NCBI GenBank assembly: GCA_937138955.1
Contig: CAKZPJ010000445.1
Span: 1 to 11,728, forward strand
Direction: 5' to 3'
Origin: an uncultured Flammeovirgaceae bacterium
Lineage (GTDB): Bacteria; Bacteroidota; Bacteroidia; Cytophagales; Cyclobacteriaceae
Length of the DNA: 11,728 nucleotides
Shown: piece by piece, positions 1-7,460 of the stretch
Layout: each line of letters starts with the position of its first letter
Numbering within the stretch: the first letter of the stretch is position 1
Made by a program: the position numbers and the translations under genes
Notes under the pieces: model-generated
Told to the model about the DNA's origin: nothing
The model's input: only the letters and a program-made list of their open reading frames with translations
Database searches by the model: none

Positions 1-910
1 CATTCGCCATCTATCGGATATTGAATCGGTAGACCAAGACTTGCACCAGTGCATTGACCAGTTAAAAGCCGGACAACGGGTAATGGTAAAACTGGTGAGA
101 AACGATCAATTGATGCAGTTAGCCGTACAAGCTTCTGAATTTTACCTACAGGGAACGTATTACAAACTAATTTCTCTACAAGACTTACGAAGGGAATTGG
201 AAGAACAAGAATTAGCTTCTTGGCAAAAACTCATTCGGGTACTCACGCACGAAATTATGAATTCAGTGATCCCAATCGCTAATTTAAGTGGGATAGTTCG
301 GCAGAACTTACTACAAACGCAACACGCCACAACCCTCCAGTTGCAAACATTAGATAAAGAAGATAGTCAGGATTTACTGGAAAGTTTAAAAGTTATTGAA
401 GACCGGAGTCAGGGACTAGGCAACTTTGTGAAAGCCTACCGCAGTATCACCCAAGTAGCACAGCCGCACTTTCGGGAAGTAAAAGTAGTAGATTTGGTAC
501 AGCGAGTACACGGTCTGTTCGCCACTACCCTAGAAAAGCAGGGAATCCAATGGAGCCAACAAGTCTCGCCGGAGGCACTAATTCTGACAATTGATCTGGA
601 GCTGGTTGAGCAAGTATTAATCAATTTAGTAAAAAATGCCTTGGAGGCTCTCAACGAGACGCATCACCCCAGTATCTCATTATCTGCCTACCGAACAAAA
701 GAAAACGAAGGAGTGATTGAATTACGCGACAACGGGCCGGGTATTCCTTCTGAGGTTGCTGAACAAATATTCGTTCCCTTTTTTACGACTAAGCCTAATG
801 GCTCAGGCGTTGGATTGAGTCTGTCTCAGCAGATTATGCGCTTGCACCAAGGTGCTATTTCAGCTCGTTCCTCTCCCGGTGATGGCACTACGTTTATACT
901 ACATTTCTAA
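1..910 (+). CDS. Sensor histidine kinase, NtrY-like, 5'-truncated by the window edge
   Basis: Membrane-associated sensor kinase of a two-component system; only the C-terminal part (302 codons, frame starting at base 2) is visible. Counting from the TTG at base 41, residues 12-50 look like the end of a PAS-type sensory domain, followed by a short helix. The phospho-acceptor H-box is LTHEIMNS, with His70 (bases 248-250). The ATPase domain follows: N-box NLVKNALEAL (195-204), G1 box DNGPGIP (230-236), F-box FVPFFTTKP (244-252) and G2 box GSGVGLSLS (254-262). All residues needed for kinase activity are present. The TTG at 41 is not the start, because the frame stays open to base 2 and the PAS fold is incomplete there. 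This architecture resembles Bacteroidota NtrY-type kinases that usually pair with a sigma-54 NtrC-type regulator. Such a regulator could lie upstream, outside the window (inference). The signal is unknown. Confidence 0.9.
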   Translation, partial: IRHLSDIESVDQDLHQCIDQLKAGQRVMVKLVRNDQLMQLAVQASEFYLQGTYYKLISLQDLRRELEEQELASWQKLIRVLTHEIMNSVIPIANLSGIVRQNLLQTQHATTLQLQTLDKEDSQDLLESLKVIEDRSQGLGNFVKAYRSITQVAQPHFREVKVVDLVQRVHGLFATTLEKQGIQWSQQVSPEALILTIDLELVEQVLINLVKNALEALNETHHPSISLSAYRTKENEGVIELRDNGPGIPSEVAEQIFVPFFTTKPNGSGVGLSLSQQIMRLHQGAISARSSPGDGTTFILHF

Positions 911-931
911 AAAAATCAGTATACTTGTTCT

Positions 932-2776
932 ATGCTGATACCTAACAATCTAAAATCCGCCTCCAAACTAGCTGGTTCACTGGCTTTAGTATTCCTATTA
1001 ATTAACTGCCAACGTCAAGAAGCTGAAGAAGCTCCTCCCGAATGGCAACCTCAGCCGGTCTCTATCACAACTCAGTGGGCTGAAGATGTTTCACCCAAGA
1101 ACGCTCATCAGGAATATCCTCGTCCGCAAATGGTGCGAGAGCAATGGCTAAACCTGAATGGACTATGGGAATACGCCGTTACTGATAAAGATGTCGGGAT
1201 GCCGACTGAGTATCAAGGCGATATATTAGTCCCTTTTCCTATAGAATCGGCTCTTTCGGGAGTTAAGAAAATGGTGCAGCCTAATCAGAAGCTGTGGTAC
1301 CGAAAAACCTTCACAGTACCTGAAGATTGGTCTACCAAAAATTTGTTATTGCACTTTGGTGCCGTAGACTGGGAGGCTACCGTATACATTAACGGGCAAA
1401 ATTTGGGTACCCACCGGGGTGGTTACGACCCATTTACCTTTGAAATTCAAAAAGCGGCCTCTGCTACAAATGAACACGAAATAATCGTAGAAGTATGGGA
1501 TCCCACTGATGAAGGCGAGCAGCCTACTGGTAAGCAAACATTGGAGCCTCGTGGAATTTGGTATACTCCTACCACCGGTATTTGGCAGACGGTTTGGCTA
1601 GAACCGGTTCCCACTTCCTACATCGAAAGTATCAAATTGGTGCCGAATATTGACGAAGAGACGCTCTCAGTTGACGTTCAAACGAATGACGAATCTACAG
1701 TGAGTAATATACGCCTGATCGCCCTAGATAATGGACAAGAAATAGCTACTCAAAATGGTAGTGATAACCTTCCTATTCAACTGGCTGTTGCCTCTCCCAA
1801 ACTTTGGTCAACCGATGACCCCTTCCTCTACGATCTGACTGTAGAACTAACGGATGCTGATGGAAACATAATTGATAAATTAGAAAGCTACTTTGGCATG
1901 CGGAAAATATCGGTAGAAAAGGCCGATGATGGCTACAACCGTTTATTTTTGAATAACGAACCGTTATTCCAGATTGGCCCGCTAGATCAGGGCTTCTGGC
2001 CCGATGGTCTCTACACAGCTCCTTCAGATGCTGCTTTAAAGTATGATGTAGAAGTTACCAAGAAGATGGGCTTCAATATGGCTCGTAAGCATGTAAAAGT
2101 AGAACCCGCCCGCTGGTACTACTGGTGCGATAAGCTGGGATTGTTGGTTTGGCAAGACATGCCCAGTGGTGAAGAACGAGTGCGGCGGGATGGTCAAGAA
2201 ATTCAACGCACCGAGGAATCTGCTCAGCAGTTTGAGACTGAATTAACTGAGCTGATCGATGATTTTTATAACCATCCTTCAATTGTAATGTGGGTAATTT
2301 TTAACGAAGGCTGGGGACAATATAATACGGCTGAACTATCAGAATGGGCGAAAGAGTATGATCCTTCCCGACCGATTAATTCGGCTAGTGGTTGGCTAGA
2401 CTTAGGCACTGGTGACATTAGCGATATGCACAGCTATCCTGGCCCAAATATGCCCGAAGTGGAAGGTGTACGTGTGGCTGTTTTGGGGGAATTTGGGGGA
2501 CAAGCACTGGTAGTCCCCGATCATCTGTGGGTTGCTGACCTATCTAAAGCACCAACTCACTTCAAAACCTCTACTTCCGCCGATAGCTTATTGATGGCTT
2601 ACAGTAGCCTTTACCTTCCACTGGATTCCTTAAAGGAAGAAGGACTAGCCGCCGCTGTGTACACCCAAACTACCGACGTAGAGTCCGAAGTAAACGGACT
2701 GTTAACCTACGACCGAGCCGTCATTAAAATGGATTTAGATACATTGAAAGCCATTCACGGGAAGTTGTATGAATAA
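932..2776 (+). CDS. Glycoside hydrolase family 2 (beta-galactosidase/beta-glucuronidase-like), exported
   Basis: Retaining exo-beta-glycosidase, 614 aa, probably anchored in the envelope and trimming beta-linked sugars from oligosaccharides; the substrate cannot be told from sequence. The N-terminus has a hydrophobic stretch (residues 15-25) ending at Cys26, followed by acidic QRQEAEE, which resembles a Bacteroidota surface-lipoprotein export signal. The lipobox (LINC) has an unusual Asn at -1. Domains in order: jelly-roll sugar-binding domain at about 70-225 (motifs NLNGLWEY and HRGGYDPFTFEI), immunoglobulin-like domain at about 228-325, and TIM barrel at about 330-614. The acid/base is Glu459 in VIFNEGWGQ and the likely nucleophile is Glu520 in LGEFGG. 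There is no extra C-terminal module, so it is shorter than LacZ. The ATG lies 21 bases after the kinase stop with no Shine-Dalgarno sequence. The stop overlaps the next gene by 8 bases, so the two are probably co-translated. Confidence 0.9.
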   Translation: MLIPNNLKSASKLAGSLALVFLLINCQRQEAEEAPPEWQPQPVSITTQWAEDVSPKNAHQEYPRPQMVREQWLNLNGLWEYAVTDKDVGMPTEYQGDILVPFPIESALSGVKKMVQPNQKLWYRKTFTVPEDWSTKNLLLHFGAVDWEATVYINGQNLGTHRGGYDPFTFEIQKAASATNEHEIIVEVWDPTDEGEQPTGKQTLEPRGIWYTPTTGIWQTVWLEPVPTSYIESIKLVPNIDEETLSVDVQTNDESTVSNIRLIALDNGQEIATQNGSDNLPIQLAVASPKLWSTDDPFLYDLTVELTDADGNIIDKLESYFGMRKISVEKADDGYNRLFLNNEPLFQIGPLDQGFWPDGLYTAPSDAALKYDVEVTKKMGFNMARKHVKVEPARWYYWCDKLGLLVWQDMPSGEERVRRDGQEIQRTEESAQQFETELTELIDDFYNHPSIVMWVIFNEGWGQYNTAELSEWAKEYDPSRPINSASGWLDLGTGDISDMHSYPGPNMPEVEGVRVAVLGEFGGQALVVPDHLWVADLSKAPTHFKTSTSADSLLMAYSSLYLPLDSLKEEGLAAAVYTQTTDVESEVNGLLTYDRAVIKMDLDTLKAIHGKLYE

Positions 2777-3182
2777 AGCTGAAATTTGCTACGGCAAAGT
2801 TATATTTCTATTTCTTTTGGTCAGCGTAAGCTGTTCCGTATTAGACAATAATTCTTCCGATCAGTCAGTTGCTATTAGCTTAAACCAAAAACGAATTAAT
2901 CCTGAAAAAGGAATAAAACTATCGCAGGCACAAAAAAACACTTACCCACACCTTAGTTTAGAAATCAACGATCCAGAGATCGTTGAGAAGCTTTTTGAGA
3001 CCGACAATCTTCAAGTTATGTTAGCCCGAGGTAGTCGTCCGGTAACTTCATTTCAAACTGATTACGATATTCCGTACCGCATGGGGTTTAATGTTGATTC
3101 ACTATTTGATGATGCCAAGTCGGGTGATCGATTGATATTTTATGCTGATGATTTTATACTATACACTCTGGCTATTCGCTAA
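2769..3182 (+). CDS. Small lipoprotein of unknown function
   Basis: A 137-aa protein that I do not recognise. It begins with a lipoprotein signal: a Lys near the start, a hydrophobic run (VIFLFLLVSV, residues 11-20) and a lipobox ending in Cys22 (VSC). The remaining ~115 residues are soluble and mixed in character, with no cysteine, repeat or known motif. Its ATG lies inside the end of the glycosidase gene (ATGAATAA, 8-base overlap), which strongly suggests translational coupling and a related envelope role, perhaps in carbohydrate use (inference). The final 11 bases overlap the end of the convergent deacetylase gene, leaving no room for a separate terminator. It is most likely a real gene because start, signal peptide and overlap agree, but no function can be given. 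Confidence 0.75.
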   Translation: MNKAEICYGKVIFLFLLVSVSCSVLDNNSSDQSVAISLNQKRINPEKGIKLSQAQKNTYPHLSLEINDPEIVEKLFETDNLQVMLARGSRPVTSFQTDYDIPYRMGFNVDSLFDDAKSGDRLIFYADDFILYTLAIR

Positions 3183-4098
3183 AATCAGCGTAAATAGAAA
3201 GTCCAGCCTGAATGGTGTTGCAGTGAGCGTCTACAATATCGGCCATGCGCTCGGAGTAACCTCCGCCCATGGTAGTGACTATCGGAATTTTGTATCTAGA
3301 ACAGTGCTCAAATACAAGCTCATCGCGCCGACGGCACCCAACTTTGCTCAACACTAGTTTACCTAGTTTGTCGGTAGCCAATACATCTACTCCCGATTGA
3401 TAGAAGACAATTTGAGGCTCTTGGGATTCTATTAACTTTGGCAAAGCTTCTTCTAATAGATTCAGATATTCTTTGTCTTCTGTTCCGGTAGGCAGCGCAA
3501 TATCCCAGTCCGATTGTTCCTTCTTGAGCGGATAATTGTCCTTTCCATGCATACTGAAGGTACACACGGCTGAGTCATTTTGAAAAATAGCTGCGTTCCC
3601 GTTACCCTGATGAACATCCAAATCAACAATCAGAATTCGTTCAGCTAATTGTTGGGCTAACAATCTACGGCTAGCGATGGCAATATCGTTGAGTGTGCTA
3701 AAGCCTTCGCCCCGGTCAGGGTACGCGTGGTGGGTTCCTCCGGCTAGGTTTATACCAATTCCGGCTCGCAGAGCCGCCTCAGCTGCCGCGATGGTTCCCG
3801 CAACACTATTCCTGGCCCGCTTTACCGAAATTTCTGTATTAGGCAATCCTATTCGTCGAACCATGCGGGGTGATAGCGTGAGATTTTTTACTGCTTGCCA
3901 GTACTCCGGCGTATGTACTCGAAAAATATCTTCCTCGGCACAGAGCCCCGAATCGGTAAGTTGCTCTTCCTGAATTATTCCCTGATACAGTAACTGCTCT
4001 TTTACCAGAATGTACTTATCAATCTGGAAGCGGTGGTGCTCCGGTAAAGCGTACAAATACTGATCGGAAAAGAAAATAGGAAAACCAGCCTCACTCAA
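3172..4098 (-). CDS. Histone deacetylase-family zinc hydrolase (AcuC/HDAC-like)
   Basis: Cytoplasmic zinc-dependent deacylase of the arginase/deacetylase superfamily, 308 aa, normal single-domain length. Family members remove acyl groups from lysines, polyamines or small molecules; the substrate here is unknown. Key residues are all present: catalytic His pair in GGTHHA (123-124), zinc ligands Asp161 and His163 in DLDVHQGNG, third ligand Asp243 in the segment 235-246, and the transition-state Tyr281 in GGGYS. The start codon is TTG at 4098. The frame is open upstream to about 4164 but contains no ATG or GTG, and later starts would remove the conserved N-terminal strand (FPIFF, then LPEHHRF at 18-24). 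The gene starts 2 bases after the comEC stop, so it is probably translated by coupling to comEC. Its stop overlaps the convergent lipoprotein gene by 11 bases. Confidence 0.9.
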   Translation of the reverse strand: MSEAGFPIFFSDQYLYALPEHHRFQIDKYILVKEQLLYQGIIQEEQLTDSGLCAEEDIFRVHTPEYWQAVKNLTLSPRMVRRIGLPNTEISVKRARNSVAGTIAAAEAALRAGIGINLAGGTHHAYPDRGEGFSTLNDIAIASRRLLAQQLAERILIVDLDVHQGNGNAAIFQNDSAVCTFSMHGKDNYPLKKEQSDWDIALPTGTEDKEYLNLLEEALPKLIESQEPQIVFYQSGVDVLATDKLGKLVLSKVGCRRRDELVFEHCSRYKIPIVTTMGGGYSERMADIVDAHCNTIQAGLSIYADFSE

Positions 4099-4100
4099 AG

Positions 4101-6191
4101 TTATAAATTGATGGTTAATGCACCTTGTAGAGAAACTGCGTGATAGTTGATATGTTTTTCCTCAGCCTGTTTAGTAAGCTTTTGGGTAGTATAGTAGGAG
4201 TTGGAGCCGTCAATAATCAACTGCTCATAGTTAAAGCATTGGTTAAGCTGATTCAGATCGCGCACAGCATTTTTTGCAACAATCACGTAATTAACTGGAA
4301 TAGTTTGCTTCGGAGTTTTGCTTAGTTTCTGCTCAATCAGCGCAATCGTTTTTTCGCGATATTGAAACAGAGTGATTCCGTCAGTTGAGCTGTAAGCAAT
4401 ATTATCATTTCCTAGACTATCCGTCATAAATTGCGAACGAATCCCCTTTTGAATATGATTAGGGCGAATGTGGTAGTCAGAATTAGTACTCAGCTCACCC
4501 CAATGAATGTTGCTAAAGCCTTCGGTGAAATCCAGATGCGTTTCGTTTTTCACTTGGTAAACGGTGAGGCTTCTTTCTTTACTCTGCTGATAGTAGCGAG
4601 CTATCTGCACGGTTGCTATTAAAAACAGACTAGCCACTGCCAGCGAAAGGTAGCGCAGCGTGCGATAATAAAATAGCGCGAAAAGTGCGACGATAGCGAA
4701 ATACAGTAGCCAAGTTTGCGAGGCAGATATGAATATATTTTCAACAGTGCTGCCCGGAAGTTTTTGCACTAAAGAAACTAAGAAGTTGATCGATAAAATA
4801 AACTTCTCTAGTACCAGCCCCAGCCATCCTGCCAAAGCCGGAACTGAGAGACCCGCTAGTAAAGTAGCTAAACCCAAAGGTAGCATAACTAAAGCTCCCG
4901 GAATCACTACAATATTAGAAATCCAAAAATACACCGGAAACTGATGAAAATAGTATAAGCTGAGCGGAAAGGTAGCAATTTGCGCCGCGATAGAAACTGC
5001 GGTAAGCTGCCACGCCCAAGCAAGTAACTTATTAGAGGGCTCCCACCAAGCCGAAATTCTCGGCTGAAGGTAGACAATGCCAAATACCGCTAAATACGAC
5101 AGTTGAAAGCCTACCGAATACATCAGATAGGGATTGAGCCAAAGCAGGGCAAACGCCGAACAAGCCAACGTATTATAGATACTAGACTGCCTCTTTAAAG
5201 CCGACCCAGCAATCACAAAAGAAAACATTACCGCCGCTCGTTGCACCGATGGTGAAAACCCGGTTAACGCCGCATATATCCACAGAGTTTGCAAACAAAT
5301 TACGGTGTGAAGTAGTACTCCGCCTTTCGGAAGGTAAAGCAATGGCCTGAACAAAAAATTTACAATCAGATAAATTATCCCCACGTGCAATCCTGAGACC
5401 GCCAACACGTGCATAGCTCCAGCTGCAGCATAAGCCGTTTGCACCTCTTTTTCTAAATAGCTTTTTAGACCTAACGTAATGGCCAAAGTGATTCCTTGAG
5501 CTCGTTTATCCTGAACGTACCGCAGTAGTATTTCTCGGCAACGACTACGCCATTCTCCCGCCCACCCTCGCCAAGCAGGAATTACTCCTGCTTGAACAAT
5601 CGTCCAACGATCAGCCGGAAGGTACTGCTGATGATAAATTCCCTGGTAGGACATAAACTGGCGATAATCAAACTCAGCCGGGTTTTTAGGTGCTTCAATC
5701 TCATCCGGTAATCCTTTCACTAAAATTTCATCGCCAAACTGAAGCAATTTACAGCTATCTGATTTGGGCTGATAAGCTATTACCTGTCCTGATCGGATAA
5801 ATGTTTGTGCATCAGAAGCAACTACCTGTTCTACTTCCAACAATACTCGGAATGAATTCTTTTTAGGTTCGGGTTGACTCACTACCTGGGCAATATAATA
5901 GTCAGCGGAGTCGGTATGGTTTATTAAATGGTTGGCATCACGAGATGAATCATGCTGCTGCGTTCTCAAAACTCCGAGCAGTACAATTGCAACACTGGCC
6001 ACTCCAGCTACCCAAGGGTGGTAGTGCGAGAACGTAGATTTAGAAATGAGAAAAACAAAGCTAGCGTAGCCAAAAAAAACTACGGCCAATGCCGTAACTA
6101 CAGCAGTGGAGTTGACATAAGTAGCCAGTCCAATTCCTAACATCAGAAATGGCGTGAAACGTAAAAACGGATAAGGAACCCACCGAAACAT
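4101..6191 (-). CDS. comEC: ComEC/Rec2-family DNA-uptake channel, Bacteroidota type
   Basis: Inner-membrane channel that passes single-stranded DNA into the cytoplasm during natural transformation; 696 aa. The N-terminus holds two to three membrane helices (about 11-77). A soluble OB-fold-like DUF4131 region follows (about 95-200), with the family segment KNPAEFDYRQFM at 169-180. The competence domain spans about 230-530, with the signature HVLAVSGLHVG (261-271) and many further helices. The last ~155 residues (541-696) occupy the place of the beta-lactamase-like nuclease domain of Bacillus-type ComEC, but no HxHxDH metal motif is seen, so this domain is probably not a nuclease. The ATG at 6191 gives the typical start MFRWVPYPFLRF. 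It is the first gene of a probable operon with the downstream deacetylase (2-base gap). No other competence genes are in the window. Confidence 0.92.
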   Translation of the reverse strand: MFRWVPYPFLRFTPFLMLGIGLATYVNSTAVVTALAVVFFGYASFVFLISKSTFSHYHPWVAGVASVAIVLLGVLRTQQHDSSRDANHLINHTDSADYYIAQVVSQPEPKKNSFRVLLEVEQVVASDAQTFIRSGQVIAYQPKSDSCKLLQFGDEILVKGLPDEIEAPKNPAEFDYRQFMSYQGIYHQQYLPADRWTIVQAGVIPAWRGWAGEWRSRCREILLRYVQDKRAQGITLAITLGLKSYLEKEVQTAYAAAGAMHVLAVSGLHVGIIYLIVNFLFRPLLYLPKGGVLLHTVICLQTLWIYAALTGFSPSVQRAAVMFSFVIAGSALKRQSSIYNTLACSAFALLWLNPYLMYSVGFQLSYLAVFGIVYLQPRISAWWEPSNKLLAWAWQLTAVSIAAQIATFPLSLYYFHQFPVYFWISNIVVIPGALVMLPLGLATLLAGLSVPALAGWLGLVLEKFILSINFLVSLVQKLPGSTVENIFISASQTWLLYFAIVALFALFYYRTLRYLSLAVASLFLIATVQIARYYQQSKERSLTVYQVKNETHLDFTEGFSNIHWGELSTNSDYHIRPNHIQKGIRSQFMTDSLGNDNIAYSSTDGITLFQYREKTIALIEQKLSKTPKQTIPVNYVIVAKNAVRDLNQLNQCFNYEQLIIDGSNSYYTTQKLTKQAEEKHINYHAVSLQGALTINL

Positions 6192-6279
6192 TTGGTAAAG
6201 TTACGGTAGGTTGGTTTCCATTACTGCACTAAAAGGGACGAACCTTTATTCTGTAAGATAATATATCTTTTTATTCTGC
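6192..6279. other. Gap upstream of comEC with repeat-palindrome-repeat
   Basis: This 88-base gap between the lectin stop and the comEC start holds two copies of TTTATTCTG (6245-6253 and 6270-6278). Between them lies an A/T dyad, AAGATA-ATA-TATCTT (6255-6269). A weak 5-bp hairpin, AAAGG/CCTTT (6232-6236 and 6243-6247), could end lectin transcription on the - strand, but only four T residues follow it. The repeat/dyad block is 54-87 bases upstream of comEC and could be an operator or promoter element. No function is proven and A/T-rich dyads arise easily by chance. Confidence 0.35.
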
Positions 6280-7017
6280 TTACTGCCCAAAACCTTCATC
6301 GTTGAGCTTAGATGGAGGTTGATAAGCAATACGGCGAAAGCAGAAGTATTGTAGGTTATACTTATTTCCGGTAGAGGAAGTGAAACCCCAAATTACCTCC
6401 GTATTTCCGTTAAAAATATCTTCGATCAAATTCTGGTTGCCCTGATAAACAATCGTATTATCTAGCCGAACGATAATTTCATACGTTTCGGGATTCCAGC
6501 TAAAGCGGAAGTTGTGCATCCGGTCGTCTTCCAGGTTGAATTGCTGATTCTCATTATTCCAATACTCGGTATGGTAGCTACTTCCGTTCACTAGAAAAGC
6601 TATGTGGTCGCTAAATGGGTCATTCTGAAACTCGTTCTGATAGGTATCAAACTCTACCGCTACGGAAGGAGCAATAAAGTTACCGGACACAAAATTAGAA
6701 TTAAAGCGTCCGTAGCCAATCCCCTCGCCGTAGGTACCAAATGCCTGAAACTCCCGCGGATCATCGTGAATGACAAACGTAATTCCATCGGCTCCCAAGT
6801 CGTCTTTATCGCCTAGGTAGATATCAAACTCTATTTCGAAGTATTCATTTAAATCCAACTTACTGGTGCTGTAAGCAATACCTTCGGCGTAGCGCTCATT
6901 GGGGGTAAGTAGTATACAACCGGAAGGCATATAGTCTGCCGTACCCAGTAATTCAAATTGAGCCAATGCTGTTTGGCTCCCTAATGCCAAAAAGCAAAGA
7001 ATAATGTATCGATTCAT
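6280..7017 (-). CDS. Secreted L-type (legume-like) lectin
   Basis: Carbohydrate-binding protein with a concanavalin-like jelly-roll fold, 245 aa. The ATG at 7017 is preferred over an upstream TTG at 7044 because it gives a compact signal peptide ending ALA, with cleavage before Gln at about residue 20. One lectin domain fills the mature protein (about 21-230). Segment 118-138 carries the metal-site pattern Glu122, Asp124, Asn128, Asp133 and His138, spaced exactly as E8, D10, N14, D19 and H24 in concanavalin A. ADGITF (76-81) matches the ConA sugar-site Asp loop. The mature chain has only two cysteines (34 and 226), which could form a disulfide bond. No type IX sorting domain or membrane anchor is seen, so it is periplasmic or secreted by an unknown route. 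It is a single gene, divergent from the small genes at 7184. The ligand is unknown. Confidence 0.85.
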   Translation of the reverse strand: MNRYIILCFLALGSQTALAQFELLGTADYMPSGCILLTPNERYAEGIAYSTSKLDLNEYFEIEFDIYLGDKDDLGADGITFVIHDDPREFQAFGTYGEGIGYGRFNSNFVSGNFIAPSVAVEFDTYQNEFQNDPFSDHIAFLVNGSSYHTEYWNNENQQFNLEDDRMHNFRFSWNPETYEIIVRLDNTIVYQGNQNLIEDIFNGNTEVIWGFTSSTGNKYNLQYFCFRRIAYQPPSKLNDEGFGQ

Positions 7018-7183
7018 TAGTTGGTAGTGAGTGTAATTATACAAGTAAGTTACGGAATAATTGATTAATAAAATAGCCTTTTTAGCTCAACTATTCATCT
7101 GGGTACCCAAACATTTTGGAAGGTTTCTACTTTATATTATTGAATAATGTTTATTATTTTTTCCACATTTAATTTTTTGAAAA
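7018..7183. promoter_or_regulatory. Divergent A/T-rich intergenic region
   Basis: This 166-base gap separates the divergent lectin gene (-) and small gene (+), so it must carry promoters for both unless one is silent. It contains the dyad ATTATT-G-AATAAT (7136-7148) and, close to the + start, TTTTCCACATT (7159-7169). The same 11 bases recur in the divergent region upstream of the ABC transporter gene (10959-10969). I could not place a convincing Bacteroidota -33/-7 promoter pair by eye. Confidence 0.4.
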
Positions 7184-7393
7184 ATGGCACAAGAAGAAAC
7201 TAAAACCTGGCCCGAGTTGGCCATAGGCTTGTATGACAAACTAACAGGACGTGATGCTGAAATCACTTATGAATTCGATGATTTTGACCTATATGTCCCT
7301 AGTAAAGTTGATGGAGGCGGTTCATCCGACCACGCTCATTGGAAGATGAATGGAACCATTCGGGTGAGAACTTCGGATAATAAAAACTCTTAG
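7184..7393 (+). CDS. Small acidic protein of unknown function (69 aa)
   Basis: I do not recognise this protein. It has no signal peptide or membrane segment and should be cytoplasmic. The first half is acidic: MAQEETKTWPELAIGLYDKL looks like an amphipathic helix, then an Asp/Glu-rich stretch with aromatic residues (about 24-37). A Gly/Ser turn with GGGSS (45-49) follows, and the end (54-64) is strand-like and more basic (KMNGTIRVRT). The layout suggests a small helix plus beta-sheet domain (inference). The ATG at 7184 is 14 bases downstream of a TTTTCCACATT motif, with no Shine-Dalgarno. The stop is 8 bases before a strong hairpin, beyond which lies a membrane-anchored gene on the same strand. 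That it is real rests on its clean start, its isolated own promoter region and the following hairpin. Confidence 0.65.
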   Translation: MAQEETKTWPELAIGLYDKLTGRDAEITYEFDDFDLYVPSKVDGGGSSDHAHWKMNGTIRVRTSDNKNS

Positions 7394-7401
7394 TAAGTAA
7401 A

Positions 7402-7433
7402 AAGTGAAAAGGATTTACGCTTCCTTTTCACTT
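7402..7433 (+). terminator. 12-bp hairpin with T-tract between two small genes (terminator or attenuator)
   Basis: AAGTGAAAAGGA (7402-7413) pairs perfectly with TCCTTTTCACTT (7422-7433) across an 8-base loop, followed by TAATTTTTTC. This is the shape of an intrinsic terminator for the 69-aa gene. It lies 28 bases before the ATG of the next gene, so it may only partly stop transcription. The left arm can also pair with a second copy of TTCACTTTTT (7446-7455) next to that ATG, giving a competing helix. Only 4 of the 12 pairs are G-C. Confidence 0.6.
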
Positions 7434-7460
7434 AATTTTTTCAACTTCACTTTTTATACT

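Noticed and set aside
41..43. TTG as the start of the histidine kinase
   Set aside because: The reading frame is open to the left edge and the PAS-like region is incomplete at this point, so the gene begins outside the window.
3142..3357. Possible small + strand gene at the end of the lipoprotein gene
   Set aside because: It lies almost wholly antisense to the conserved C-terminal part of the deacetylase gene and has no family-like features.
3677..3973. 98-codon + strand open frame
   Set aside because: It is antisense to the conserved zinc-binding region of the deacetylase, and its composition is that of a shadow frame.
6232..6247. AAAGG/CCTTT hairpin as a terminator for the lectin gene
   Set aside because: The stem is only 5 bp and just four T residues follow on the - strand, too weak to call.
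7404..7460. GTG start extending the tail-anchored protein by 19 residues
   Set aside because: The GTG lies inside the hairpin arm that follows the upstream gene, and the extra peptide is a Phe-rich translation of the hairpin and T-tract. The ATG at 7461 is the natural start.
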